The notes under the pieces were generated by a model. That model saw only the letters and a program-made list of their open reading frames with translations, was not told the origin of the DNA and searched no databases. From JARRKU01 sp050288425 (GTDB lineage Bacteria; Desulfobacterota; Desulfobacteria; Desulfobacterales; Desulfosarcinaceae), in the NCBI GenBank assembly GCA_050288425.1, contig JBNKDU010000124.1, forward strand, positions 103,149 to 167,148: DNA of 64,000 bases, in the 5' to 3' direction. Shown piece by piece: positions 1 through 8,030 of the stretch. The position numbers and the translations under genes were made by a program. How positions within the stretch are numbered: position 1 is the first letter of the stretch; each line of letters opens with the position of its first letter.

Positions 1-1
1 C

Positions 2-238
2 GGGCCCAAGGAGTACGCCCGCGGACACATCGAAGGCGCGCAGAACCTGCCCCTGGACGATATCCGCGGCCGCATGGCCGAATTGCCCAGGGAGGAAGAG
101 ATCTGGACCTATTGCTTCGTGGGGCAGCGTTCGTACTATGCCGCCCGGGCGATGGCCCAGCACGGCTTTAACGTGAAGAACATCAGCGGCGGATATAAAA
201 CCCATTTGCTGCATCGGGCCGTGGCCGATGACCAATAG
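2..238 (+). CDS. C-terminal rhodanese domain of a CoA-disulfide-reductase-like flavoprotein (5' truncated)
   Basis: The open frame enters from the left edge and ends at TAG 236-238, leaving 78 residues. Visible motifs are ARGHIEGAQNLPLDDI, then WTYCFVGQRSYYAARAM with the rhodanese active-site Cys followed by a G-x-R loop, then NISGGYKTHL. This C-terminal pattern is typical of the single rhodanese domain fused to FAD/NAD(P)H-dependent CoA-disulfide reductases or NADH oxidases, which handle sulfane sulfur, CoA persulfide or disulfides. The flavoprotein part lies outside the window, so fusion to it is inferred from the motif style. A stand-alone rhodanese is the alternative. It runs convergent with aroB, 21 nt away. 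Confidence 0.7.
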   Translation, partial: GPKEYARGHIEGAQNLPLDDIRGRMAELPREEEIWTYCFVGQRSYYAARAMAQHGFNVKNISGGYKTHLLHRAVADDQ

Positions 239-259
239 ATTACCGGTGCCCGGGTTTTC

Positions 260-1297
260 TTACGAATCGGCGGCCCTGGTGTCGATCCAGCGGGTCAGCT
301 CTTCGATGGCGATATCCTTTACGACCGCCTTGCCGATGCCATCCAGGAGAACGAATTTTATCAGGTCGCTGTGACGTTTCTTGTCCTTGCCCACGGCATC
401 GATGACCGCCCGGGGATTGAATTCGATCCGGGTGGGCAGGTTCAGGCGGGTCAGCAGTTCCTGAATGCGCCGGGACTGCTCATCCGATAGCAGTCCATGT
501 TCCCGCGACAGATCGGCGGCCAGCACCATGCCCGCGCTGACGGCGGCGCCATGGGAGAGCCCCAATGTCTTCTCCAGTGCATGTCCGACGGTATGGCCGA
601 AGTTGAGCTTGCGCCGTTCGCCGGCCTCCTGTTCATCCTTGTTGACCACATCGGCCTTGATGACCACCGAATCATGGACCAGCTTGTGGATCACCTCCGG
701 ATCGAGGCGTTGGATGGCGTCGGCATGATGTTCGATGAACTCGAAATAGCCGGCATCGGCAATGCAGGCGTGTTTGACGATCTCTGCCAGACCACAGGCC
801 AATTCTTCTTTCGGCAGGGTCGCCAGCAGCTGGATATCGGCGATGACGAACTGGGGCTGGTTGAAGACGCCCACCATATTCTTATAGCCTTTGAAATTGA
901 CGCCGTTTTTGCCGCCCACGCTGGCATCCACCTGGGCCAGCAGCGTGGTGGCCACGAACCCGAATCCCAGTCCGCGCATATAGGTGGAGGCGGCGAAGCC
1001 GGTAATGTCGCCGACGATGCCGCCGCCGATGCCCACAATGAAGGTGGCGCGGTCGGCTTCCATGGAGATGAGTTGGGCGAAGATTTCTTCCAGCGTGGCC
1101 AGGGTCTTGATTCTTTCCCCCATGCCGATGGTGATGATATCCCCGCCGGGAAGCTGGTCTTTGTAGAGGCGGGCGACATTCTCATCGGTGATGATCACCG
1201 TCCGGCCGGGGGGCAGATGGTTGCCCAGGTTGGCCAGGGTCTCGCCGATCATGATATGGGAGCGGCCGGTCTGGCCTTCTACGACAATGGATTGCAT
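260..1297 (-). CDS. aroB: 3-dehydroquinate synthase
   Basis: AroB converts DAHP to 3-dehydroquinate, the second shikimate-pathway step, with NAD+ and a divalent metal in the cytoplasm. The 345-residue protein shows GIGGGIVGDITGFAASTYMRG (NAD-binding and hallmark region), TTLLAQVDASVGGKNGVN, the metal-site region LAEIVKHA, and RRKLNFGHTVGHALE with conserved His residues. Length matches the family. I chose ATG 1295-1297 because AGGTG lies 8 nt upstream and the N-terminus then starts normally; the longer reading frame would overlap aroF. It follows aroF by 5 nt, so the two are surely co-transcribed. Confidence 0.95.
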   Translation of the reverse strand: MQSIVVEGQTGRSHIMIGETLANLGNHLPPGRTVIITDENVARLYKDQLPGGDIITIGMGERIKTLATLEEIFAQLISMEADRATFIVGIGGGIVGDITGFAASTYMRGLGFGFVATTLLAQVDASVGGKNGVNFKGYKNMVGVFNQPQFVIADIQLLATLPKEELACGLAEIVKHACIADAGYFEFIEHHADAIQRLDPEVIHKLVHDSVVIKADVVNKDEQEAGERRKLNFGHTVGHALEKTLGLSHGAAVSAGMVLAADLSREHGLLSDEQSRRIQELLTRLNLPTRIEFNPRAVIDAVGKDKKRHSDLIKFVLLDGIGKAVVKDIAIEELTRWIDTRAADS

Positions 1298-1302
1298 GGG
1301 AA

Positions 1303-2319
1303 TCACCTGATGGTTGAATGTTCCAGTGCATGTATCGCCTTGGCGTACTTGCACAAGGCCGTGAACTGTTCGGGATAGAGGGATTGGGCCCCGTCGCTCA
1401 ACGCCGTCTCCGGTGCATGGTGGACTTCCACCATCAGGCCGTGGGCTCCCACGGCCACCGCGGCCCGGCTCAATGGGATCACCTGGTCACGGTGTCCGGA
1501 TGCGTGACTGGGGTCGATGACGATGGGCAAATGGCTTTCCCGGCGGATCACCGGCACGGCGGAGAGATCCAGGGTGTTGCGACTGTGGCGTGCGAAGGTG
1601 CGCACGCCGCGTTCGCACAAGATGACCTGCGGATTGCCCTCGGACAGGATATATTCGGCAGCCATCAACCACTCGTCCAGGGTGGCCGACATGCCCCGTT
1701 TGAGCAATACGGGTCGCTTTGACTGGCCGGCGCGTTTCAACAGGCTGTAGTTCTGCATGTTGCGGGTGCCGATCTGCAGGATGTCGGCGTAGGCCTCCAC
1801 CAGGTCGAAGGTTTCGGTGTCCATGACTTCCGTGACCACCGGCAGGCCGAACGTGTCGCGAACCTTGGCCAGGATCCTGAGGCCGTCTTCGCCCATGCCT
1901 TGAAAGGTGTAAGGCGATGTACGCGGCTTGAATGCACCTCCGCGGAACAGGTTGGCACCGGCGGTCTTCACCTTTTCGGCGATGGTCATGGCCTGCTCCT
2001 CGCTTTCGATGGCGCAGGGTCCGGCGATGAGGGCCAGCTCTCCCCCGCCGATGGTAACGCCTCCCACACGCACCCGGGTGTCCTCGGGTTTGACCTCCCG
2101 ACTCACCAACTTGTAGGGCCGGGTCACCGGAATGGCTTCCTTGACTCCGGGCAGTCCCATGAACAGGGTCTGATCCACCGGCCCCTTGTTATTGAGGATT
2201 CCGATGGAGACCCGGTCGCCTCCGGGGATCGGCCGGGCGGTCATGCCCCGGGCTTCGATTGTCTGCACGACCATGTCGATCTGTTCGGGGGTCGCCTCCC
2301 GATTCATCACCACCAGCAT
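1303..2319 (-). CDS. aroF: 3-deoxy-7-phosphoheptulonate synthase (DAHP synthase, type I-beta)
   Basis: Catalyses condensation of phosphoenolpyruvate and erythrose-4-phosphate, the entry step of aromatic amino acid synthesis. The 338-residue protein has an N-terminal ferredoxin-like/ACT-like domain (about 1-70, starting MLVVMNREATPEQIDMVV) and a KDSA/DAHPS TIM barrel with LIAGPCAIES, FRGGAFKPRTSPYTFQG, LQIGTRNMQNYSLL, VLLKRGMSATLDEW, and VIDPSHASG. The N-terminal domain probably carries allosteric control in this subfamily. A strong RBS (AAGGAGGA, 2326-2333) precedes ATG 2317-2319. First gene of aroF-aroB, divergent from the trp operon. Confidence 0.95.
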   Translation of the reverse strand: MLVVMNREATPEQIDMVVQTIEARGMTARPIPGGDRVSIGILNNKGPVDQTLFMGLPGVKEAIPVTRPYKLVSREVKPEDTRVRVGGVTIGGGELALIAGPCAIESEEQAMTIAEKVKTAGANLFRGGAFKPRTSPYTFQGMGEDGLRILAKVRDTFGLPVVTEVMDTETFDLVEAYADILQIGTRNMQNYSLLKRAGQSKRPVLLKRGMSATLDEWLMAAEYILSEGNPQVILCERGVRTFARHSRNTLDLSAVPVIRRESHLPIVIDPSHASGHRDQVIPLSRAAVAVGAHGLMVEVHHAPETALSDGAQSLYPEQFTALCKYAKAIHALEHSTIR

Positions 2320-2429
2320 ATTACGTCCTCCTTGGTATGAGTTGTTCTATCCACTTTAAAACGAAACAATCAAATAAAAAAAACCTTGACGATGGTCCCA
2401 TTCTATTCGTAAAGGAGTGGTTCAAAAGG

Positions 2430-2528
2430 ATGATCAATATGCTGATTCAACAAAAACTACGGATTCGAAACGGATGGTGGCGCTGGTGGCCCGGGTGCGC
2501 CTTGGGAGCCTTGCCGTCTGATCGATAA
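2430..2528 (+). CDS. trpL: trp operon leader peptide (attenuator peptide)
   Basis: A 32-codon ORF (ATG 2430, TAA 2526-2528) encodes MINMLIQQKLRIRNGWWRWWPG followed by CALGALPSDR. Four Trp codons occur within five positions. A second in-frame ATG at 2439 sits 8 nt after AAAAGGA and may be the true start, giving 29 residues; GGAG at 2414-2417 could serve the first. It lies 180 nt upstream of trpE and is followed at once by two hairpins, the second with a T-run. This is the classic arrangement for ribosome-stalling transcription attenuation by charged tRNA-Trp. Too short for routine gene callers. Confidence 0.85.
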   Translation: MINMLIQQKLRIRNGWWRWWPGCALGALPSDR

Positions 2529-2543
2529 ATCGCAGAATGTTTC

Positions 2544-2581
2544 AAGGACCGTGGGCGCACATCATATGCCCCGGTCCTTTT
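2544..2581 (+). promoter_or_regulatory. trp leader hairpin (candidate pause/1:2 or alternative terminator stem)
   Basis: AAGGACCG-(T)-GGGC at 2544-2556 can pair with GCCCCGGTCCTT at 2568-2579, leaving one bulged T and an 11-nt loop, followed by a short T stretch (2578-2581). It starts 15 nt after the leader-peptide stop codon. It is probably the pause hairpin or an extra terminator in the attenuator. I could not identify an obvious strong 2:3 antiterminator by eye. Confidence 0.55.
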
Positions 2582-2586
2582 CGTTG

Positions 2587-2618
2587 AGGGTCGTGGGTAA
2601 GTCGCCGCGACCCTTTTT
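2587..2618 (+). terminator. trp attenuator terminator
   Basis: AGGGTCG (2587-2593) pairs perfectly with CGACCCT (2608-2614), and a run of five T follows at 2614-2618. It lies between the Trp-rich leader peptide and trpE, so it fits a Rho-independent attenuator that stops transcription when tryptophan is plentiful. A further GC stem (GCCGC around 2651 with GCGGC around 2667) lies closer to trpE. Confidence 0.75.
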
Positions 2619-2707
2619 GCGTTCTGGCTCGCTGCTTCCCATTTTATGCCGCCGCCGCGTCTGTCTGCGGCGACTGCCTTGATGAAGACCGAACAAAGGA
2701 GCAATCG

Positions 2708-4207
2708 ATGTTGATTCGCAAATTTCCCGACCGTGAACGCTTCGAAGAGTTGTCCCGGGATCACAATGTGGTGCCGGTCTGCGTGGAGATCCTGGCCGAT
2801 ATGGAAACGCCGGTATCGCTGCTCGCCAAGCTTTACCGAAACCAGGGGCCCCTGTTTCTGCTGGAGAGCGTGGAGGGGGGGGAAAAATGGGGCCGTTACA
2901 GCTTCCTGGGCACATCGGCCCGGGCCTCGGTGGAGATTTTCCAGGATACCGTGGTCCTGGATTCCAACGGACGCCGGGAGACCGTCGCCCATGATCAGGA
3001 TCCGCTGGGCGTGCTGAAATCTTTCATGGAACGCTACAAGGCGGTCCAGTTGCCGGAGCTTCCCCGCTTCTGGGGCGGCCTGGTGGGCTACCTGACCTAT
3101 GAAATGGTCTCCTTTTTCGAACGCATCCCCAATCCATTGCCCGCCGATCGCCCCATGGCCCGATTTGTTCTGCCTGAGGAGCTCCTGATTTTCGACAACA
3201 TCCAGAATACGCTGATGTGCATTGCCGTCGGCTTTCTGGATGGCCCGGATTCGGCCGGCGAGGTTTATGATGCTGCCTGCCGGCGCCTGGAGCGGTTGCA
3301 GGCCCTGATCAATACGCCGTTGGCCGAAGGCCAGAGCGCCCTGTCCACCAGCGGGCATACGGTCCGCTCGCCCATCGGCGAGGAAGCCTTCCGGAAGAAG
3401 GTGGTCAAGGTAAAGGAATATATTCGGGAAGGCGACATCATCCAGGCCGTGATTTCCCAGCCGTTCCGTTGCCCGGCCCCGGAAGATGTCCTGGCCCTCT
3501 ACCGGGCCCAGCGCTACATCAACCCGTCGCCCTACCTCTTCTTCATGCACCTGGGCGACACGGCCCTGGCCGGCTCCTCGCCGGAAACCATGGTGCGTCT
3601 GGAAAACAACGTGGCCACCCTGCGGCCCATCGCCGGCACCCGTCCGCGGGGTTCCTCCGAGCAGCAGGACCGCGATCTGGCCGACGAAATGCTGGGCGAT
3701 GAAAAGGAGCGCGCCGAACACCTGATGCTGGTGGATCTGGGGCGCAACGACCTGGGCCGTGTGGCGCGAACCGGTACGGTGCAGGTCACCGATCTCATGG
3801 TGGTGGAGCGCTACTCCCACGTGATGCACCTGGTATCCAACATCATCTGCGATCTCAAGCCCGAGCATGACGCCTGGGACCTGCTCCGGGCCACTTTCCC
3901 CGCCGGCACCCTTTCGGGAGCGCCGAAAGTGCGGGCCATGGAGATCATCGCCGAGATGGAGGAATCTCCGCGCGGTCCCTACGGCGGCGCCGTGGGGTAC
4001 ATCTCCTTCACCGGCAACATGGATCTGGCCATCACCATCCGCACGGCCATCGTAGAGGACGGCCTTCTCACCGTGCGCGCTGGCGCCGGCATCGTGGCCG
4101 ATTCCGACCCCGAGCGCGAGCGTCAGGAAACGGTGAACAAGGCCAAATCGGTTCAAAAAGCGCTGCAATTGTCACAGGCTCCGCAGGACAAGGAGGTGGC
4201 GTCATGA
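2708..4207 (+). CDS. trpE: anthranilate synthase component I
   Basis: TrpE makes anthranilate from chorismate using ammonia delivered by TrpG; it is the committed, feedback-regulated step of Trp synthesis. The 499-residue protein has the N-terminal Trp-binding motif LLESVEGGEKWGRYSFLG and the chorismate-binding core: FRKKVVKVKEYIREGDIIQ, PYLFFMHLGDTALAGSSPE, RPIAGTRPRG, DLGRNDLGRV, FPAGTLSGAPKVRAM, and GPYGGAVGYISF. AAAGGAG precedes ATG 2708. It overlaps trpG by 4 nt (ATGA), implying translational coupling. Expected control: attenuation through trpL plus feedback inhibition by Trp. Confidence 0.97.
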   Translation: MLIRKFPDRERFEELSRDHNVVPVCVEILADMETPVSLLAKLYRNQGPLFLLESVEGGEKWGRYSFLGTSARASVEIFQDTVVLDSNGRRETVAHDQDPLGVLKSFMERYKAVQLPELPRFWGGLVGYLTYEMVSFFERIPNPLPADRPMARFVLPEELLIFDNIQNTLMCIAVGFLDGPDSAGEVYDAACRRLERLQALINTPLAEGQSALSTSGHTVRSPIGEEAFRKKVVKVKEYIREGDIIQAVISQPFRCPAPEDVLALYRAQRYINPSPYLFFMHLGDTALAGSSPETMVRLENNVATLRPIAGTRPRGSSEQQDRDLADEMLGDEKERAEHLMLVDLGRNDLGRVARTGTVQVTDLMVVERYSHVMHLVSNIICDLKPEHDAWDLLRATFPAGTLSGAPKVRAMEIIAEMEESPRGPYGGAVGYISFTGNMDLAITIRTAIVEDGLLTVRAGAGIVADSDPERERQETVNKAKSVQKALQLSQAPQDKEVAS

Positions 4208-4800
4208 TTCTGATGCTCGACAACTACGATTCCTTTACCTATAACCTGGTTCAGTATATCGAAGAGATCGGCCGGCCGGTGCGCGTGGTGCGCAACGACG
4301 TCATGACCGTCGATGAACTGGAGGCCTTGCATCCCGGCGCCCTGGTCATTTCACCGGGGCCGGGGCGCCCCGAAGATGCCGGCGTTACCATAGAAGCCAT
4401 CCGGCACTTCGCGGGCAAGCTGCCCATCCTGGGCGTCTGCCTGGGGCATCAGGCCATTGCCCAGGCGTACGGCGGCAGGATCGTGGGGGCCGCACGCCTG
4501 ATGCACGGCAAGACCTCATCGGTGGAGAGCGACGGCCGGGGGGTCTTCCAGGGGGTGAAGAAAGCCTTCCAGGCCATGCGCTACCATTCACTGGTGGTGG
4601 CGCGGGACGGCCTGCCCGACGATTTGATGATCACCGCGACCTCGGACGACGGCGAGATCATGGGACTGCGGCACAAAACCCATGTCATCGAAGGCATCCA
4701 GTTTCACCCCGAGTCCATCATGACCACCATCGGCAAGCGGCTGCTGCGCAATTTCGTGAACATGATGGATGGTGAACAAAAGAACCCGGGAACAGAATAA
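4204..4800 (+). CDS. trpG: anthranilate synthase component II (glutamine amidotransferase)
   Basis: Class I glutamine amidotransferase of 198 residues that supplies ammonia to TrpE. The catalytic triad is visible: Cys in GVCLGHQAIAQAYGG, and His and Glu in GIQFHPESIMT. N-terminal MILMLDNYDSFTYNLVQY and the oxyanion motif ISPGPGRPEDAG are typical. Start ATG 4204 overlaps the trpE stop. In some bacteria the same subunit also serves p-aminobenzoate synthase (PabA); the operon setting supports TrpG. Confidence 0.96.
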   Translation: MILMLDNYDSFTYNLVQYIEEIGRPVRVVRNDVMTVDELEALHPGALVISPGPGRPEDAGVTIEAIRHFAGKLPILGVCLGHQAIAQAYGGRIVGAARLMHGKTSSVESDGRGVFQGVKKAFQAMRYHSLVVARDGLPDDLMITATSDDGEIMGLRHKTHVIEGIQFHPESIMTTIGKRLLRNFVNMMDGEQKNPGTE

Positions 4801-4810
4801 GGAGATTGTC

Positions 4811-5827
4811 ATGTTTCGCGACCTATTGTCCCAGATCATCCAGCGCCAGAATCTTTCCGAATCCCAGATGGCCGACATGATGAATATCGTGCTCACCGGC
4901 CAGGCCACCGAAGCCCAGATCGGCGCCATGATGGCGGCTTTGGCCACCAAAGGGGAGACCTTTGCCGAACTGGCCGGGGCGGCGCGTGCCATGCGGAACA
5001 ACGCCCGCCGCATCCAGGCCACGGGAACGCCGGTGGTGGACACCTGCGGCACCGGGGGCGACGGAGCCCAGACCTTCAACATCTCCACCACCACCGCCTT
5101 CGTCGTGGCCGGCGCCGGTGTCACGGTGGCCAAGCACGGTAACCGCAGCGTTTCCAGCAAATGCGGCAGCGCCGATGTGCTCGAAGCCCTGGGGGTCAAG
5201 CTCGACACGCCGCCGGAAATCGTCGAGGAGGCCATCCAGGAAATCGGCATCGGGTTCATGTTCGCGCCCCTCTATCACAGCGCCATGAAGTATGCCGTCA
5301 AACCACGCAAAGAGCTGGCCGTGCGGTCCATATTCAATATGCTGGGTCCCCTGACCAATCCGGCTTCGGCCGGTTGTCAGCTGTTGGGGGTGTTCGCCCC
5401 CCAGCTTACCGAGATGTTCGCCGAGGCCCTCAAACTGCTGGGCGGCCACTCCGCCATGGTGGTTCATGGCCATGACGGCCTGGACGAGATCAGCGTCTGC
5501 GCCCCGACCCGGGTGAGTGAACTCAAAGACGGGACGGTGCGCACCTATGACATCGATCCTGCGCAGTACTTCGGCGGCCTGGCCGCCGCCGGGGATCTGG
5601 CCGGCGGAGATGTCGAGGAAAACGCCGCCATCATCCGGGATATCCTCGACGGCCGGCCCGGTGCGAGGCGCGATGTGGTTCTGATCAATGCCGGCGCCGC
5701 GCTCATGGCCGCGGGCAAGGCCCGGGACCTGAAAACCGGCATCGAAATGGCCTCGGAATCCATCGAAGAGGGCCGGGCCCGGGAGAAGCTGGCGGCGCTC
5801 GTCGACTATACCCGGGAAAACGGATAG
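4811..5827 (+). CDS. trpD: anthranilate phosphoribosyltransferase
   Basis: Transfers phosphoribose from PRPP to anthranilate. The 338-residue protein shows the PRPP-binding glycine-rich loop VDTCGTGGDG and NISTTTAFVVAGAGV, KHGNRSVSSKCGSADVLEALG, and FAPLYHSAMKYAVKPRKELAVRSIFNMLGPLTNP across two stretches. I chose ATG 4811 because AAGGAG (4800-4804) lies just upstream; a longer frame back to 4769 overlaps trpG and adds a charged tail with no RBS. Gene order trpG-trpD-trpC is operonic with 10-nt and 44-nt gaps. Confidence 0.96.
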   Translation: MFRDLLSQIIQRQNLSESQMADMMNIVLTGQATEAQIGAMMAALATKGETFAELAGAARAMRNNARRIQATGTPVVDTCGTGGDGAQTFNISTTTAFVVAGAGVTVAKHGNRSVSSKCGSADVLEALGVKLDTPPEIVEEAIQEIGIGFMFAPLYHSAMKYAVKPRKELAVRSIFNMLGPLTNPASAGCQLLGVFAPQLTEMFAEALKLLGGHSAMVVHGHDGLDEISVCAPTRVSELKDGTVRTYDIDPAQYFGGLAAAGDLAGGDVEENAAIIRDILDGRPGARRDVVLINAGAALMAAGKARDLKTGIEMASESIEEGRAREKLAALVDYTRENG

Positions 5828-5871
5828 CGCCTTCCCATCGCCTCGCCGGATTCACGAGGAGCGCCCGTACC

Positions 5872-6669
5872 ATGACCATACTCGATCGCATCGTCGCCGA
5901 CAAAAGGGCCGAAGTGGCCGACAACCGAAAGCGCGTCCCCCTGGAGCGGTTGCAGGCCTACATCGCGACCACCCCCTGGGCGGCGCGCGGCTTTTATGGC
6001 CGCTTGATGACCCCGGGGCCGGGAGGGGCGAACGTCATCGCCGAAGTAAAGCGGGCATCCCCCTCCAAGGGGATGATCTGCGAAGACCTGCAGGCCGGAA
6101 TTTGCGCCGCTTCCTATGAGGCCGGCGGTGCGGCCGCAATCTCGGTACTCACCGATGGACCCTATTTCCGGGGCTCCCTGGCCGACTTGCGACAGGTACG
6201 CCGGAGTGTGGATCTGCCGGTCCTGCGCAAGGAGTTCATCATCGACGAATACCAGGTCTTCGAATCGCGGGCCGCCGGCGCGGATGCCATCTTGCTCATC
6301 GCCCGCATTCTCGAACCCGGACTCCTGTCGGATCTGCTCGCCCTGACCCACGAGCAGGGGATGGATGCCCTGGTGGAGATCCACGACACCGCGGATTACG
6401 ATGCGGCCCACCGGGCCGGCGCCCGGTTGATCGGAATCAACAACCGCAACCTGGCTACCTTCGACACCGACATCGGCACGGCCATGACCCTGGCCGAAAT
6501 GCTCCAACCCGGTGAAGTTCCGGTGGCGGCCAGCGGCATCGGCAGCCGCGAAGATGTCGAACGCAATCTGCGTAAAGGGGTTTTCAATTTCCTCATCGGC
6601 GAAAGCCTGGTGCGGTCCGATAACCGTGCGGCCATGCTGCGCCGGCTGATTCATGGCGAGGAAGGATGA
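5872..6669 (+). CDS. trpC: indole-3-glycerol-phosphate synthase
   Basis: Closes the indole ring, converting CdRP to indole-3-glycerol phosphate. The 265-residue TIM barrel carries NVIAEVKRASPSKG, AAAISVLTDGPYFRGSL, LPVLRKEFIIDEYQVFES, AILLIARIL, LVEIHD, GINNRNLATF, and VAASGIGSREDV, which include the catalytic Lys, Glu and Asn positions. GAGGAG lies about 13 nt before ATG 5872. It is a separate protein from TrpF, unlike the fused enterobacterial form. Confidence 0.96.
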   Translation: MTILDRIVADKRAEVADNRKRVPLERLQAYIATTPWAARGFYGRLMTPGPGGANVIAEVKRASPSKGMICEDLQAGICAASYEAGGAAAISVLTDGPYFRGSLADLRQVRRSVDLPVLRKEFIIDEYQVFESRAAGADAILLIARILEPGLLSDLLALTHEQGMDALVEIHDTADYDAAHRAGARLIGINNRNLATFDTDIGTAMTLAEMLQPGEVPVAASGIGSREDVERNLRKGVFNFLIGESLVRSDNRAAMLRRLIHGEEG

Positions 6670-6682
6670 TCGCGGGAGGCGG

Positions 6683-7369
6683 ATGAGAACTGACCCTGAA
6701 CATCCCCAGATCAAGGTGTGCGGGCTGACCCAGCCGGACGAGGCCCGGGCCGTGGCCGACCTCGGCGCCGATGCCGTCGGACTGGTCTTCTACCCCAGGA
6801 GCCCACGCAACGTGACCGTTGACCGGGCCGCCGCCATTGCGGCCGCCCTGCCGGCCAGCGTGGCGGCGGTGGCCGTGGTCGTCGATCCCACGCTGGAGCG
6901 CCTGGTGCGGATCGTGGGCGAGTGCGGCGTGAAGACGATCCAGCTTCACGGCTCGGAGGCCCCCGGCTTCATTGCCGCGGCAAAGGAGACCCTGGACGTG
7001 CGCGTGGTCAAGGTCCTCTTTACCCACCGGACCCCCACCTTGGCCGAAGCCGACGATTATGCCGTGGACGCCTATCTGGTGGAGTGTGGCCGGGGAAGTC
7101 TGCCCGGCGGCAATGCGGCTGTCTGGGACTGGTCCCTCACCAAGGGCTTTGCCCGGTCCCATCCCATGGCCCTGGCCGGCGGCCTGGATCCGGCCAACGT
7201 GACCGAGGCGATTTCCGCCTGCCTGCCCGCGGCCGTGGATGCCAGCTCTGGCCTGGAAGCCGCTCCGGGGCGCAAGGACCTGGCCAAGGTGGAGCGCTTC
7301 ATCGCCCGGGTGCGATCCACTGCGCACCTGTATGAAGATCGATGGGGAGTGGTCCAACCGGTATTCTGA
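6683..7369 (+). CDS. trpF: phosphoribosylanthranilate isomerase
   Basis: Isomerises PRA to CdRP. The 228-residue TIM barrel begins near IKVCGLTQPDEA (catalytic Cys) and shows GADAVGLVFYPRSPRNV, TIQLHGSEAPGF, and the C-terminal phosphate-binding LAGGLDPANV and VDASSGLEA. I chose ATG 6683, preceded by GGGAGG; an earlier ATG at 6653 within trpC gives ten extra Lys/Arg-rich residues and has no RBS. It is the last trp gene here. trpB and trpA do not follow, so indole-to-Trp conversion must be encoded elsewhere. Confidence 0.94.
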   Translation: MRTDPEHPQIKVCGLTQPDEARAVADLGADAVGLVFYPRSPRNVTVDRAAAIAAALPASVAAVAVVVDPTLERLVRIVGECGVKTIQLHGSEAPGFIAAAKETLDVRVVKVLFTHRTPTLAEADDYAVDAYLVECGRGSLPGGNAAVWDWSLTKGFARSHPMALAGGLDPANVTEAISACLPAAVDASSGLEAAPGRKDLAKVERFIARVRSTAHLYEDRWGVVQPVF

Positions 7370-7396
7370 TGGTTCCTTTTCCGAGGACCATATGCT

Positions 7397-7425
7397 TTGC
7401 CTTTGGCGGACCCCTATAGTATGAT
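7397..7425 (+). promoter_or_regulatory. Candidate sigma-70 promoter for the ferritin-like gene
   Basis: TTGCCT (7397-7402), a 17-nt spacer and TATGAT (7420-7425) lie 42 nt before the next start codon. This suggests the ferritin-like gene is transcribed separately from trp. Confidence 0.5.
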
Positions 7426-7466
7426 GCCGCCAATCCATCGTTAATGACCCGAATCGCGGAGTCGCC

Positions 7467-7982
7467 ATGAGCGCAGAGAAAAAAGAACACGCATCCATCG
7501 AGATTTTGAAGGAAGCCATCCTGCTGGAGCGGCGCGGCCACGCATTTTATCGCAAGGTGGCCGAGGAGGCCGCCGACAATTCGGTGCGTGAGTTCTTTGA
7601 TACCATGGCCCGGGAAGAGCTCCAGCATATCGAAATTCTGGAAACCCAGTTCAGCGCCTTTGTCCAGAGCAATGAATTCGAATCCATCGATCCCCGGCCC
7701 ATCGAAACTCCGCCCCAGGTCCACCCGGTCTTGAACGACGCCGTAAAAAAACGCATCGCGGCGGCCGATTTCGAAGCCGCGGCCATCTCGGCCGCCATGC
7801 TCATGGAGGAGCGGGCCATTGCCCTTTACAGTCAGCGGGCCGACGCCGCCACGGATCCGGCGGAAGAAGTACTCTACCGCTGGCTGGCCGAGTGGGAGCA
7901 GAATCACCTGGCCTCCTTGGTCTCCCTGGACAAGGAGATCAAGGAGGCCATCTGGAACGATCAGCAGTTCTGGCCGTTTTAG
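7467..7982 (+). CDS. Ferritin-like (rubrerythrin-domain) diiron protein
   Basis: A 171-residue helical protein with paired Glu and ExxH-type motifs: LLERRGHAFYRKVAEEA (about 23-39), AREELQHIEILETQF (about 50-64), and MLMEERAIALYSQRA (about 112-126), followed by EWEQNHLASLVSLDKEI. These fit the diiron-binding four-helix bundle of rubrerythrin-like proteins. No C-terminal rubredoxin CxxC pair is present, so it is the erythrin-only form. A likely role is peroxide or iron handling in an anaerobe. Substrate is unknown. It has its own candidate promoter. Confidence 0.8.
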   Translation: MSAEKKEHASIEILKEAILLERRGHAFYRKVAEEAADNSVREFFDTMAREELQHIEILETQFSAFVQSNEFESIDPRPIETPPQVHPVLNDAVKKRIAAADFEAAAISAAMLMEERAIALYSQRADAATDPAEEVLYRWLAEWEQNHLASLVSLDKEIKEAIWNDQQFWPF

Positions 7983-8030
7983 GGCCCGCGCAAAAATAAC
8001 TTCCCGTTTTCAAGCGCCGAGGCACCACCT

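Noticed and set aside
2447..4168. 573-residue open frame antisense to trpE
   Set aside because: It mirrors trpE in a GC-rich region, is His/Gly/Gln-rich with no motif, and lacks an RBS.
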